DNA of 64,000 nucleotides, from assembly GCF_034355335.1 (NCBI RefSeq), contig NZ_CP136422.1, positions 4,312,501-4,376,500 on the forward strand, in the 5' to 3' direction. Under the pieces are notes generated by a model. That model saw nothing but the letters and a program-made list of their open reading frames with translations, was not told where the DNA came from and did no database searches. This document shows positions 1 through 9,718 of the stretch, in pieces. How positions within the stretch are numbered: the first letter of the stretch is position 1; each line of letters starts with the position of its first letter. A program made the translations under genes and the position numbers. This DNA comes from Blautia coccoides (GTDB taxonomy: Bacteria > Bacillota > Clostridia > Lachnospirales > Lachnospiraceae).

Positions 1-2423
1 ACGCCTGTCTGATCCAGTTTTGCAAATGGGTCAGATTCATAAATCTTGTTGCTGTAGTAGGAACCTAAGAACTTACCAGCGTCATCACGGGAGAAGCCGA
101 ATGTCATCTGAGTTAAGTCATTGGTACCGAAGGAGAAGAATTCTGCTTCTTCAGCGATCTCATCTGCTGTCAGGGCCGCACGAGGAATCTCGATCATGGT
201 TCCTACATGGTAGTTGATGTATTCGCCTTTCTCTTTCATAACTTCCTCTGCTGTTGCAACAACAACATCTTTAACGAATTTCAGCTCTTTCTTCTCGCCT
301 ACTAACGGGATCATGATCTCCGGAACGATGTCGTATCCCATCTCTTCTTTTACTTCGATCGCAGCTTCGATCACGGCTCTTGTCTGCATCTTAGCGATTT
401 CCGGATAGGTCACTGCCAGACGGCATCCACGATGTCCCATCATTGGGTTGAACTCGTGCAGGTCATCACATTTCGCCTGTACTTCTTCTACAGTCAGTCC
501 CATATCTTCAGCCAGAGCCTTGATATCTTCCGGATCTGTAGGAACGAACTCATGAAGCGGCGGATCTAAATAACGAACAGTCATCGGGCGTCCTCTCAGG
601 GCTTTGTACATAGCCTTGAAGTCTGCTTTCTGGTAAGGGATCAGCTCATTCAGTGCTGCTTCTCTTGCTTCTACATTGTCGGACAGGATCATCTTACGGA
701 TCTTCGGAATACGTTCCGGCTCAAAGAACATATGCTCTGTACGGCAGAGACCGATACCTTCTGCACCCAGTTTTACTGCGTTTTCTGTATCAACCGGTGT
801 ATCCGCATTGGTACGAACCTGCAGTTTACGGAACTGGTCAGCCCATCTCATGATACGGCCGAAGTTTCCGCCTACAGAAGCTTCTTCTGTCAGAATGTCG
901 CCTTTATAGATCTTACCGGATGTTCCATCCAGAGAGATGTAATCGCCTTCTTTGAATGTATATCCGCCTAATGTGAACCATTTCTCTTCTTCGTTGATCT
1001 TGATCTCTCCGCATCCGGATACACAGCATGTTCCCATACCACGTGCAACTACGGCTGCATGAGAAGTCATACCGCCACGAACAGTCAGGATACCCTGAGC
1101 AGCGTGCATACCCTCGATATCTTCCGGAGATGTCTCCAGACGAACCAGGATAACTCTCTCGCCTGCTTCGTGAGCAGCTTTTGCTTCGTCAGCTGTGAAG
1201 TAAACTTTACCTGCTGCTGCACCCGGAGATGCCGGCAGAGCGGAACCGATTACTTCGCCTGCTTTTAACGCCTCTGCATTAAAGGTAGGATGCAGTAACT
1301 GGTCTAAGGATTTAGCTTCGATACGGCAAACTGCCTCTTCCGGTGTGATCATGCCTTCGTCTACCAGGTCGCAGGCGATCTGGATAGCTGCCGGAGCAGT
1401 TCTCTTACCGTTACGTGTCTGCAGGAAGTACAGTTTTCCTTCCTGAATGGTGAATTCCATATCCTGCATATCGCGGTAATGGTTTTCCAGTTTCATAGCC
1501 AGCTCCATGAACTGTCTGTAGCATTTCGGCAGATCTTCTGCCAGTTTGCTGATCGGCTGCGGTGTACGAACACCGGCAACAACGTCCTCACCCTGTGCGT
1601 TGATCAGGTACTCACCATAGATACCTTTTTCACCTGTGGATGGGTTACGTGTAAATGCAACACCTGTACCGGATGTCTCACCCATGTTGCCGAATACCAT
1701 TGCCTGTACGTTAACGGCTGTTCCCCAGTCTCCCGGGATGTCGTTCATACGGCGGTATACAATAGCACGCGGGTTGTCCCAGGAACGGAATACAGCTTTT
1801 ACTGCTCCCAGTAACTGCTCTTTGGGATCCTGCGGGAATTCTTCGCCATTCATCTCCTCAGAGTAGATAGCTTTGAATCTCTGAACCAGCTCTTTTAAAT
1901 CGTCAACTGTCAATTCTGTATCGTACTGAACGCCTTTTGCTTCTTTTACTTCATCAATGATCTTTTCAAAGAAAGACTTCGGCACTTCCATAACTACGTC
2001 AGAATACATCTGGATGAAACGTCTGTAGGAATCATATGCGAATCTAGCGTTTCCGGTTTTCTTAGCAAAACCTTCCACTGCAATGTCGTTCAGACCCAGG
2101 TTCAGGATAGTATCCATCATACCAGGCATGGATGCTCTCGCACCAGAACGAACAGATACCAGTAACGGATCTTCATTATCTCCAAATTTCTTTCCCTGAA
2201 TCTTTTCCAGTTCTGTCAGAGCCTCGAAGATCTGACCCTGGATTTCTTCAGAGATTTTTTTGCCATTGTCGTAATAGTTTGTACAAGCTTCAGTTGTAAC
2301 AGTGAAGCCCTGCGGAATCGGCATACCTAAGTTGGTCATTTCTGCCAGGTTGGCACCCTTACCACCGAGCAGGTTTCTCATGTTGGCGTTTCCTTCACTA
2401 AATAAGTAAACCCATTTTGCCAT
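1..2423 (-). CDS. ppdK: Pyruvate, phosphate dikinase (3' end outside window)
   Basis: Catalyses reversible conversion of pyruvate, ATP and Pi to PEP, AMP and PPi in the cytoplasm. The minus-strand frame is open from the ATG at 2423 to base 1, giving about 807 residues; the family is about 875, so some 65 C-terminal residues lie outside. Translation starts MAKWVYLFSEGNANMRNL and includes the nucleotide-binding N-terminal domain (LLGGKGANLAEM), the phosphohistidine swivel motif GGMTSHAAVVARGMG, and the start of the PEP-binding barrel with SFGTNDLTQ. AGGAGG lies about 8 bases before the ATG, and a TTGACT-17-TAAAAT promoter lies upstream. PPi made here could feed the PPi-type phosphofructokinase at 14.1 kb (inference). 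Identity is very secure. Confidence 0.97.
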   Translation of the reverse strand, partial: MAKWVYLFSEGNANMRNLLGGKGANLAEMTNLGMPIPQGFTVTTEACTNYYDNGKKISEEIQGQIFEALTELEKIQGKKFGDNEDPLLVSVRSGARASMPGMMDTILNLGLNDIAVEGFAKKTGNARFAYDSYRRFIQMYSDVVMEVPKSFFEKIIDEVKEAKGVQYDTELTVDDLKELVQRFKAIYSEEMNGEEFPQDPKEQLLGAVKAVFRSWDNPRAIVYRRMNDIPGDWGTAVNVQAMVFGNMGETSGTGVAFTRNPSTGEKGIYGEYLINAQGEDVVAGVRTPQPISKLAEDLPKCYRQFMELAMKLENHYRDMQDMEFTIQEGKLYFLQTRNGKRTAPAAIQIACDLVDEGMITPEEAVCRIEAKSLDQLLHPTFNAEALKAGEVIGSALPASPGAAAGKVYFTADEAKAAHEAGERVILVRLETSPEDIEGMHAAQGILTVRGGMTSHAAVVARGMGTCCVSGCGEIKINEEEKWFTLGGYTFKEGDYISLDGTSGKIYKGDILTEEASVGGNFGRIMRWADQFRKLQVRTNADTPVDTENAVKLGAEGIGLCRTEHMFFEPERIPKIRKMILSDNVEAREAALNELIPYQKADFKAMYKALRGRPMTVRYLDPPLHEFVPTDPEDIKALAEDMGLTVEEVQAKCDDLHEFNPMMGHRGCRLAVTYPEIAKMQTRAVIEAAIEVKEEMGYDIVPEIMIPLVGEKKELKFVKDVVVATAEEVMKEKGEYINYHVGTMIEIPRAALTADEIAEEAEFFSFGTNDLTQMTFGFSRDDAGKFLGSYYSNKIYESDPFAKLDQTG

Positions 2424-2520
2424 TTTGAACATTCCTCCTAAAAGTAGTTGTATGACTTGTACAGAGAAGCGTATCCCCCTCTGCCGTATCACGCCGGCGG
2501 GCAAAGCCCGCACACAACCT

Positions 2521-2549
2521 ATTTTAATCATTTTGGGAATATTAGTCAA
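2521..2549 (-). promoter_or_regulatory. Sigma-A promoter of ppdK
   Basis: On the minus strand TTGACT (2544-2549) and TAAAAT (2521-2526) are separated by exactly 17 bases, about 100 bases before the ppdK start. The leader also holds a GC-rich hairpin (GCGGGC/GCCCGC near 2490-2510). Confidence 0.65.
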
Positions 2550-2597
2550 GTAAGAATGGTAAAAATCATGAAAATTGGGGGTTTCCCATGATTTTAT

Positions 2598-2633
2598 AGA
2601 AAAAGCAGTCCGAAATTCGTCATTTCGGACTGC
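2598..2633 (-). terminator. Intrinsic terminator after aldo/keto reductase
   Basis: A perfect 12-bp stem (2605-2616 with 2622-2633, loop of 5) is followed on the minus strand by TTTTTC. It starts 7 bases past the stop codon at 2640. Confidence 0.85.
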
Positions 2634-2639
2634 CTGTGC

Positions 2640-3557
2640 TTACGGAAGCTGTTTTCCTGCTGCCATGTATAAAGCATACCACTCTTCTCTGGTGAGTTTT
2701 ACATCAGATGCCTGACAGATCCCGCGTATTCTTTCCTGACTGGTACTGCCCACGATGGTCTGTATCCTGGCAGGATGGCGGAGGATCCAGGCGACTGCAA
2801 CTGCGTTGTTTGTGACCTGATATTTTTCCGCAAGTTCATCTATCAGGCGGTTCAGCTCCGGAAATTTATCGCAGTTGAGGAATACTCCCTCAAACATCCC
2901 GTACTGGAACGGTGACCAGGCCTGAATAGTGATGCCTTTCAGCCGGCAGTATTCCAGAACGCTTCCGTCCCTGTTGGCACCTGCGTCATTGTGTACATTC
3001 ACATTGATCCCGGAATCGATGATATCGCAGTGGGCAATGCTGAACTGAAGCTGGTCTATCAGTATCTTTCCGCCGCAGTATTGGTTCAGAAGTTCCATCT
3101 GCATGGCATTCTGGTTGCTGACGCCAAAACAGCGCACCTTCCCTGATCTTTCCAATTCTTCAAAAGCCTCTGCCACTTCTTCCGGTTCCATCAGAGTATC
3201 CGGCCGGTGCAGCAGCAAGATATCAATATAATCTGTCTGAAGGCGTGCCAGACTTTTGTCCACAGACTCCAGAATATGCTTTTTAGAAAAATCATAACAG
3301 ATGCCCGGGCGAATGGCACATTTAGTCTGAATGATCATCTTTTCTCTGATGCCTGGGTCTATGGCCTGTCCGAAAACCTGCTCTGCCTCGCCTCCTGCAT
3401 AGATATCCGCATGGTCAAAAAAATCAATCCCGCAATCCATAGCTGTATCCACCAGGTTTCTGACTTCCTTTACAGATGGAAGGCCTGTGATTCTCATACA
3501 CCCCAGTCCTATCTCTGACCCACTGATCTTCCCTTTTCCAATTTCAATTTTTTTCAT
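2640..3557 (-). CDS. Aldo/keto reductase, YdhF-like
   Basis: A predicted 305-residue cytoplasmic NAD(P)H-dependent oxidoreductase with a TIM-barrel fold. Family features are visible: FFDHADIY with the catalytic Asp and Tyr, the Lys in MIIQTKCAI, the His in ILLLHRPD, and cofactor-site segments GVSNQ and TIQAWSPF. The stretch INVNVHNDAGANRDGSV is typical of the E. coli YdhF subgroup. The frame is open upstream to 3611, but the ATG at 3557 (MKKIEIGKGK) fits the family start and has AAAGGGG in front. It ends at a strong terminator. It lies 63 bp after the dipeptidase gene and could share its message. The substrate cannot be told from sequence. Confidence 0.88.
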   Translation of the reverse strand: MKKIEIGKGKISGSEIGLGCMRITGLPSVKEVRNLVDTAMDCGIDFFDHADIYAGGEAEQVFGQAIDPGIREKMIIQTKCAIRPGICYDFSKKHILESVDKSLARLQTDYIDILLLHRPDTLMEPEEVAEAFEELERSGKVRCFGVSNQNAMQMELLNQYCGGKILIDQLQFSIAHCDIIDSGINVNVHNDAGANRDGSVLEYCRLKGITIQAWSPFQYGMFEGVFLNCDKFPELNRLIDELAEKYQVTNNAVAVAWILRHPARIQTIVGSTSQERIRGICQASDVKLTREEWYALYMAAGKQLP

Positions 3558-3620
3558 TTTGCTGTTCCCCTTTCTCTGTCTCAATCTATGCCGGGAAAAC
3601 TGTGCCGGCATCTCGTTTTT

Positions 3621-4982
3621 TTACAGCTTATCAAGTTTTTGCAAGGCTTTCACATAAATGCGCACTGCCATTTTCAGACTGCTCACCGACTGTACCTCAT
3701 CCGCGCTGTGGCAGTCCCCGTGTCCTTTCGGCAGTTCGGCCTCCTTCCTATTAAAATCCAGTCCGGGGCCGAAACCCACCGCATTTGGAATCTTTCTGGC
3801 ATATGTCCCTCCGCCCATCACATACGGTTTTTTCCCGTCTTTCATCACTTCCTCATAGGCCTCTGTAAGACAGGTGACAAGCGGTGTATCCTTATCCACG
3901 TAAGAAGGTGGATCATCCTCATATCTGCGGATGGAAAACCCGTATTTTCCGGCTTCATTTCCCAGCTTCTCCAGGATCTCTCCTACTTTTGCTGTAACCG
4001 GATATCGGATATCCATCCCAAGAACAATCCTTTCCCCCTCCGCCTTCACAACCGTGCCCGATGCGGTGAGCACACCGGAAATATGATCCTCACAGTCTAT
4101 GTTAAGTTCCCTGCCAAATCCTTCTCCACAGGCCTTTTTCAAAAACTCCAGCACTGCCTTTTCTCTTTCGGAGAGAATGCAGGCCTCTGTGCATTCATCC
4201 GCTATTTTCTCTGCCAGTATTCCCAGAGCATTTTTCGCTCCCAGGGGAAATGCCGCATGTCCGGAAATCCCCTTCGTCTGTATGGTTTTTTGCCCCCCGT
4301 CTGCAAGCCGGATCTCGGCAGACGCATATGCCGGGATGCTGTTTGAAGCGCTTCCTCCCGCAAGGATCATGTTTCCGTCAAGTCTTTCAGATATTAATTC
4401 CACCCTGCAGATGCCTTTTTCCCCATAACATACAGGAAAAGCGCAGTCTGTCACAAAAGAGAGATCCGGGGCCGGGTTTTCTTTTAAATATGAAGTCACA
4501 TCTTCCATATCCAGTTCTTCCCTGCATCCCAATATCTGCTGAAATGTCACAACCGGGACAAAACCTTTTTCTTTCAAATACCGCATGGCGTACAGGAAGG
4601 CTATCACCGGCCCTTTGTTATCCTGTACACCTCTGCCTATCAGTATATCACCTTTTCTGGTACAGGCAAAGGGGGGATACAGCCAGCCGTTTCCCTCAGG
4701 CACCACATCCAGATGTCCCCAGATCCCTACGGTTTTTCTGCCAGTCCCATACTGGATGACCGCACATTTATCCTGAAAAGAACGACAGGGAAAGCCATAT
4801 CTTTGGCCTATTTCCAGTATCTTTAAAAGGACCTCCCGGCACGCTTTCCCATAGGGCGCACTGCCCTTTCGTCCCCCGGAAATACTGGGTATCTCCACCA
4901 GGGAGGCTATATCCTCCACCATGTCATTTTCTTTTTCTGAAAGCCACACATCCAGTTCGCGGTCCACTGCCGAAGTCTCCAT
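3621..4982 (-). CDS. M20-family metallodipeptidase (PepV/Sapep-like)
   Basis: A 453-residue protein matching the PepV/Sapep group of M20 peptidases, which cleave dipeptides with an unblocked N-terminus in the cytosol using two metal ions. The metal ligands are visible in order: His and Asp in GHLDVVPEGNGW, the bridging Asp in GRGVQDNKGP, the Glu pair in CREELDMED, Asp in FVTDCAFP, and a C-terminal His in KGHGDCHSADE. No signal peptide. The ATG follows GGGGGA at good spacing, and only 12 bases separate it from the upstream cysteine desulfidase-like gene. The pair suggests peptide uptake followed by amino-acid deamination (inference). Confidence 0.88.
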   Translation of the reverse strand: METSAVDRELDVWLSEKENDMVEDIASLVEIPSISGGRKGSAPYGKACREVLLKILEIGQRYGFPCRSFQDKCAVIQYGTGRKTVGIWGHLDVVPEGNGWLYPPFACTRKGDILIGRGVQDNKGPVIAFLYAMRYLKEKGFVPVVTFQQILGCREELDMEDVTSYLKENPAPDLSFVTDCAFPVCYGEKGICRVELISERLDGNMILAGGSASNSIPAYASAEIRLADGGQKTIQTKGISGHAAFPLGAKNALGILAEKIADECTEACILSEREKAVLEFLKKACGEGFGRELNIDCEDHISGVLTASGTVVKAEGERIVLGMDIRYPVTAKVGEILEKLGNEAGKYGFSIRRYEDDPPSYVDKDTPLVTCLTEAYEEVMKDGKKPYVMGGGTYARKIPNAVGFGPGLDFNRKEAELPKGHGDCHSADEVQSVSSLKMAVRIYVKALQKLDKL

Positions 4983-4994
4983 AATATTCCCCCT

Positions 4995-6290
4995 TTATAT
5001 CTTCTGTTTCTCCAGCATCAGTTCTAGAATGATCCTGTTCGTATCCATCATACCCCAGTTTCCCAGGATTCCCAGATTCTCCAGTGTCTTCTCCGCATTG
5101 ACATGCACAATTCCGTCATGGCTGTCTGCTCCGCTTCCGTTCAGCGCCATATTGGCTGCCCGGACAGCAGACTGGACCGCAGTGGCTATTTTCAGGGCAC
5201 ATCCGGGCTTTGCCCCGTCACAGACAACCCCTGAAATATCCGCCACCATACTGTTGATCGCCCAGGTCATCTGTGCGTATGTCCCGCCCAGCATAAAAAC
5301 GATCCCGCAGGCCACACCCATGGCAGAGGAAATGGAGCAGCCGCAGAGAACGGAAAGTCTGCCCAGATAGTGTTTAGTATGTACCGTGAGCAAAATGCTG
5401 AGAGCCAGAGCACGCAGGATCTTCTCCTCCCCCAGTTCCAGCTTCTCACCAACAGCCGCGATGGGAATTGTGGCTGTCAGGCCCTGATTCCCGCTTCCGG
5501 CTGCACTCATCACAGGTTTTTCACATCCCGCCATCCGTGCATCTGCGGCAGCCGCTGTCATGGCCGCCGCATAGTTGGCGGCATCCTGTCCCACAAGCCC
5601 GTTTTCTGTACCGTCCATGAGATTCTTTCCCACCTGCAGACCATATTTGTGGCTGATCCCTTCCAGAGCGATCTCTCTGTTGATCTGTATGACCTCTCTT
5701 AAAAATCCCAGATTCTCTAGAGCCGTGTGTTCTGAAAAATCCAGGATTTCTTCAAGAGTAACCGTATATGGTTCCTCTGCAGTCTCTTCCGCTTTTCTTA
5801 TTTTCCGCTCCTTCCGGTAACAGACCCTGCCGTTTTTTTCTACATATGTAATATTTTTATGTGCCTCTGCCGTGATTGCCTTTGCCGTCTCAGCGCCTGC
5901 CCGCACCTGTACCTCAATATAGATTTTTTCCTCTGTGGAAGCCAGCTCTATCCTGACTTTCCCCTCCTCTGTCATTGTCTTTGCCTGTCTCTTTTTTTCA
6001 GGACTGATACCGCTTAGTATCATCAATTCCTTCTCGGGGCTGGCAGACAATGCGCCCAGTGCCACCGCAATATCAAGACCCGTCATACCGATGCCCGGAA
6101 TTCCCACATTCATGGCATTTTTCAGAATATACTGGCTTGTCCTGACAAGGATCTCCTCCGGTATACATCCCAGGCATTTTGCAGCACAGGCTGCTGTCAG
6201 CGCTGCCGCCGCAGGCTCTGTACATCCCAGCGCCGGAGCGATCTCCCTGTGCAGCAGGCTCTGATAAAATCTCCTTCTGCTCTCCTCCAT
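4995..6290 (-). CDS. cyuA: L-cysteine desulfidase / serine dehydratase-alpha-like (UPF0597, YhaM/CyuA family)
   Basis: A 431-residue protein close in length and sequence to the UPF0597 family. E. coli YhaM (CyuA) degrades cysteine to pyruvate, ammonia and sulfide with an Fe-S cluster. Conserved blocks are the N-terminal ALGCTEPAA, AAGSGNQGLTATIP, LCGCSISSAMG and VCDGAKPGCALK, which carry the conserved cysteines. The start follows GAGAGGA. It lies between a response regulator (13 bp upstream) and a dipeptidase (12 bp downstream), so the three are probably co-transcribed. Whether cysteine or serine is the true substrate here is not decidable from sequence. Confidence 0.82.
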   Translation of the reverse strand: MEESRRRFYQSLLHREIAPALGCTEPAAAALTAACAAKCLGCIPEEILVRTSQYILKNAMNVGIPGIGMTGLDIAVALGALSASPEKELMILSGISPEKKRQAKTMTEEGKVRIELASTEEKIYIEVQVRAGAETAKAITAEAHKNITYVEKNGRVCYRKERKIRKAEETAEEPYTVTLEEILDFSEHTALENLGFLREVIQINREIALEGISHKYGLQVGKNLMDGTENGLVGQDAANYAAAMTAAAADARMAGCEKPVMSAAGSGNQGLTATIPIAAVGEKLELGEEKILRALALSILLTVHTKHYLGRLSVLCGCSISSAMGVACGIVFMLGGTYAQMTWAINSMVADISGVVCDGAKPGCALKIATAVQSAVRAANMALNGSGADSHDGIVHVNAEKTLENLGILGNWGMMDTNRIILELMLEKQKI

Positions 6291-6303
6291 GTTCTGTCCT
6301 CTC

Positions 6304-7803
6304 TCAATTTTCCTTTAGGCTCTGACACCTGAATTTTCTGGGTGTCATCCCTGTCTCCTGTTTAAATATCCGTATAAACTGGGAGGTATCGTTATACCCC
6401 ACCATAGACGCAATATCCGTGATGGAGTAAGCGTCCCTCTCCAGTAGTTCTCTCGCTTTTTCCACCCTTAAACGGCGGATATATGCGGAATAGCTGATAC
6501 CTGTTTTCTCTGTAAAGAGATGGCTCAGATAGGCCGCATTCATAAAAAAAACTTTTTCCGCCAGCATTCTGACCGAGATATCCATGTGATAATTTTTCTG
6601 TGCATACTCCTTCATGCCCCGGATAATATCTTCCCCTTTAGAAGACCGGACTTCCGGACCGCAGGCACAGTATTCCAAAGCAGTCTCCAGAAGCCTTGAT
6701 TTCATCTCCTCCATGTTGGCAAAATCTATCAGACGAAGTCTGGGTATGGGCCTGCCAGCTGCCTGATGGATCATCAGAGCGGCCTGTGCCAGAAATATCT
6801 CCAAACTGTCCACATGGATCCTTCCTTTTTCCCCCATATCACGAAAAATCTCGCTAAATGCAGACTGTATCCTGTCCCTGCTCTTTCTCTCCAGAGCTAT
6901 CTGCAGGAAATTTTTCTGTTCTTCTGTCATTTCATATTTCACTGCTTTTATTTTGGCAAGCTCACGGTATTCCAGCAGATGCTCATCACTGTAAATCCTG
7001 TTCTCCGCCGCCGCAGTTGCCTGGGCAAGAGCGGACTTCAGTTCTCCCGGCTCCTGACATTCTGCGCTTATGCCCAGATAGCATTCATATCCCTCTTTGG
7101 GAAGCTTCTGGACAATGCGCTTCTGCCGAAAACGGCTCTGTCCGTCTGCCCCCATAACCATCATCCAGATGTCTTTCTCAAGCTCTATCAGTCGAAAAGC
7201 AGTCCAGACCTCCTGCCCGTATATATTGTGCAGCCACAGCATGAATTCCTCCCGGTCCGGATACTTTCTCCCCGCAAACCAAAGCACCAGCACCTGGTAT
7301 TTCCAGAAAACTTTGCCAAACATGCGCTCTGCCAGCAAGTCCTTTCCTGCATCCTCCTCCTGTACACTCTGGGCGATAAATCTGGTCACAATATCCTTTC
7401 CCGAGAACATGGCATGTTCCTTTTTTCTGGTGCTCTGCTGCCTGAATTTCATCAGAAATTCTTCCAGTTCCGCATCCTCTATGGGCTTCAGGAGATATCC
7501 CTCTGCCCCGAATTTTATAGCTGATTTTGCGTACTCAAAATCAGCATACGCGCTAACCATGATAACTTTTGCTTCCGGGTCTTCCCTTTTGATCTCCCGG
7601 AGCAGTTCCAGACCGTCCATTTTAGGCATACGGATATCTGTAAATACCAGGTCAGGCTCCTCCTGTCTGAAAAGAGCAAGTCCCTGCTCCCCGTTCTGGG
7701 CCTCCAGGATATGGAATTCCCGTCCGAAATCCAGTTCCATAATCTGCTTTTTCATGGATTTCCTGGCATAAATTTCATCCTCTGCAATCAGTATTTTCAT
7801 CAT
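6304..7803 (-). CDS. YesN-type response regulator (REC plus AraC HTH)
   Basis: A 499-residue two-component DNA-binding regulator. Residues 1-120 are a receiver domain with acidic E8/D9, phosphoacceptor Asp56 (FTDIRMPKMDG) and the Lys of YLLKPI. A long linker region follows, and the last 100 residues are an AraC-type double HTH ending in DIASMVGYNDTSQFIRIFKQETGMTP. It sits 117 bp downstream of the ABC permease gene and ahead of cyuA. Its natural partner is the LytS/YesM-type kinase at 12.2-14.0 kb, which carries a stop codon. The likely target is the ABC operon promoter, which has a good -10, no good -35 and GTAAAA direct repeats there. Confidence 0.9.
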   Translation of the reverse strand: MMKILIAEDEIYARKSMKKQIMELDFGREFHILEAQNGEQGLALFRQEEPDLVFTDIRMPKMDGLELLREIKREDPEAKVIMVSAYADFEYAKSAIKFGAEGYLLKPIEDAELEEFLMKFRQQSTRKKEHAMFSGKDIVTRFIAQSVQEEDAGKDLLAERMFGKVFWKYQVLVLWFAGRKYPDREEFMLWLHNIYGQEVWTAFRLIELEKDIWMMVMGADGQSRFRQKRIVQKLPKEGYECYLGISAECQEPGELKSALAQATAAAENRIYSDEHLLEYRELAKIKAVKYEMTEEQKNFLQIALERKSRDRIQSAFSEIFRDMGEKGRIHVDSLEIFLAQAALMIHQAAGRPIPRLRLIDFANMEEMKSRLLETALEYCACGPEVRSSKGEDIIRGMKEYAQKNYHMDISVRMLAEKVFFMNAAYLSHLFTEKTGISYSAYIRRLRVEKARELLERDAYSITDIASMVGYNDTSQFIRIFKQETGMTPRKFRCQSLKEN

Positions 7804-7919
7804 CTGCGTATACCCTCTCTCCAGCGGCAGGAGGCGCGCAAGGCGAACTTCCCGCTGTCATAAACTCAGAGTCCGGTCTGCCGGATCTGTACGCCTAAAT
7901 GCGGCTGTTTAAAAGAAGT

Positions 7920-8759
7920 TTACCCTTTGACAGAGCCGGCTGTCAAACCTTTTATTATATGTTTTTGTCCCATACAATAGACAATGAGCATGGGCAGCAT
8001 AGACATAAGGTAGGCCGTAAATGCCATGGTGTAATTAAAGGAATATTCCGTCTTAAAATTGTACTGGAACAGGGGAAGTGTCCAGATATCTTTGGAACGG
8101 TTCAGAATAAGCAGCGGCAGCATAAAGTCATTCCAGATCCAAAGAAGATCCATAATAAGCAGCGTAGCCAGCATAGGCTTAACAAGCGGAAGTACGATCT
8201 TAAGATAGGTCTGGAACACATTACAGCCATCCATATAAGCCGACTCTTCAATCTCAAACGGCAGCCCTCTGATATAATTTACAAAAAGGAATACTCCCTG
8301 AGTCAGGCTGTATGCCGCATAGAGCAAGATCAGTCCCTGACGGTTCAGCATATTGAGATTTGTCATTAGTTTTGTCACCGGGAGCATGATCACCTGGGAT
8401 GGGATAAAAAGCCCCATAAGCAGATAATAATACACGCCTTTATAATACTTTTTATTAAAATTTCTGGCTATGGCATAGGATACCGAGGGAACCAGCATCA
8501 GGATAAGCCCCACGGATACGGCTGAAATAATCAGGGAATTTTTAGCAAATATCCAGTAATTATTATTCTGGAACAGCTCCTTAAAATTGTGCAGATTCAG
8601 CCCTGAGGGAAGGGCAAAAAAATCTTTTCCCGCTTCCTCCAATGTTTTAAAAGAGTTGATGACAACCAAATACAGCGGAAACAGAATCAGGAAAAGTCCC
8701 ATAAGGATCAAAAGATTTCTCAGAATGATCCATCCCATGCCTTCCTTTTTTGCTTTCAT
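7920..8759 (-). CDS. CUT1 carbohydrate ABC transporter permease (MalG-type)
   Basis: A 279-residue inner-membrane subunit with about six hydrophobic segments. The first is near residues 11-31 (ILRNLLILMGLFLILFPLYL). The ATPase-coupling EAA loop is present as EESAYMDGCNVFQTYLKIVLPL. It overlaps the preceding permease gene by 4 bp (ATGA), indicating translational coupling. The system lacks its own ATPase here, so it probably uses a shared MsmX/UgpC-type ATPase encoded elsewhere (established for CUT1 systems in Firmicutes, inference here). Confidence 0.92.
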   Translation of the reverse strand: MKAKKEGMGWIILRNLLILMGLFLILFPLYLVVINSFKTLEEAGKDFFALPSGLNLHNFKELFQNNNYWIFAKNSLIISAVSVGLILMLVPSVSYAIARNFNKKYYKGVYYYLLMGLFIPSQVIMLPVTKLMTNLNMLNRQGLILLYAAYSLTQGVFLFVNYIRGLPFEIEESAYMDGCNVFQTYLKIVLPLVKPMLATLLIMDLLWIWNDFMLPLLILNRSKDIWTLPLFQYNFKTEYSFNYTMAFTAYLMSMLPMLIVYCMGQKHIIKGLTAGSVKG

Positions 8760-9643
8760 TCGTGGACCCCTCCTTTACTGGTAAGCTTTAACTGGGTCAG
8801 AGAAAAGACCGCTACAACCAAAAAGAGTACACACGCCTCTGCATTGGCCATGGAAAACCTCATGTTCTTAAACGCGTCATTGTAGATCAAGATTCCGATC
8901 ACTTCCGTAGACCGCACAGGACCTCCGCCTGTCAGCGCAAATGGGAAATCAAAGGACGTAAATCCCTGTTTGATCATAAGCACCAGATTCACAGTCAGTG
9001 TCGGCACCAGATACGGGAAGGTCACGAACCGGAATCGCTGAAAAGGTGTAGCGCCGTCCATCTTAGCCGACTCATACTGCTCATCAGGGATCTGCTGCAG
9101 ACCAGCCACAAAGATTACCGTTGGAAGTGCCACAGCCTGCCAGATATGTACAAACACCACTGCGGGAAGAGCTGTTTTTCCTGTCATGAGAAGGCTCTGT
9201 GACAGCCACCCAATGCCAAGAGCCTGTCCCACCAGAGGAACCACTCTGTAAAAAAGCTGGTCCCAGATAAGGGCAATGGTGATTCCTCCGATCATTGCCG
9301 GAACAAAAAACACAGATTTCGTAAATGTCTTAAACCTTTTCAGTGAATTCAGCGACAGGGATAGTGCCAGGGACAGTGTCACAACCCCCGCCACTAAAAG
9401 GATGCTGTAGCACACGGTAGTTTTCAGAGAACCCCAAAAGTTCGGATTTTTAAACAGGGATATATAGTTTTTAAAACCTACAAGATTAAATGTTGTGGAC
9501 ATGCCGTCCCAGTCTGTGAAGCTGTAGCGGATACCATTTACCACAGAATACACATAAAAGAAGCTGTAAAGTACCACCGGTATCAATGTGAAGCTGAAAT
9601 ATATCCATTTTCCGGAGCCTTTTTTCTTCCATTCTGTATTCAT
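8756..9643 (-). CDS. CUT1 carbohydrate ABC transporter permease (MalF-type)
   Basis: A 295-residue membrane protein with a short basic N-terminus (MNTEWKKKGSGKW) and about six membrane segments. The EAA loop reads EQYESAKMDGATPFQRFRFVTFPYL. The open frame extends to 9694, but the ATG at 9643, preceded by AAAGGGG, matches the family start. It pairs with the MalG-type subunit downstream and follows the binding-protein gene by about 75 bp. Confidence 0.92.
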   Translation of the reverse strand: MNTEWKKKGSGKWIYFSFTLIPVVLYSFFYVYSVVNGIRYSFTDWDGMSTTFNLVGFKNYISLFKNPNFWGSLKTTVCYSILLVAGVVTLSLALSLSLNSLKRFKTFTKSVFFVPAMIGGITIALIWDQLFYRVVPLVGQALGIGWLSQSLLMTGKTALPAVVFVHIWQAVALPTVIFVAGLQQIPDEQYESAKMDGATPFQRFRFVTFPYLVPTLTVNLVLMIKQGFTSFDFPFALTGGGPVRSTEVIGILIYNDAFKNMRFSMANAEACVLFLVVAVFSLTQLKLTSKGGVHE

Positions 9644-9718
9644 TTTGACCAACCCCTTTCTATTATGTAACAAACGGCAGGCCGATGCCGGCACTGCCGT
9701 TTCTCTGTACGTTCTTTC

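Noticed and set aside
1059..1866. Plus-strand ORFs opposite ppdK
   Set aside because: Cysteine- and serine-rich shadow frames antisense to a clearly conserved gene; no ribosome sites.
7877..7899. TCCGG/CCGGA hairpin between permease and response regulator genes as a terminator
   Set aside because: No T-tract follows on the minus strand; left uncalled.
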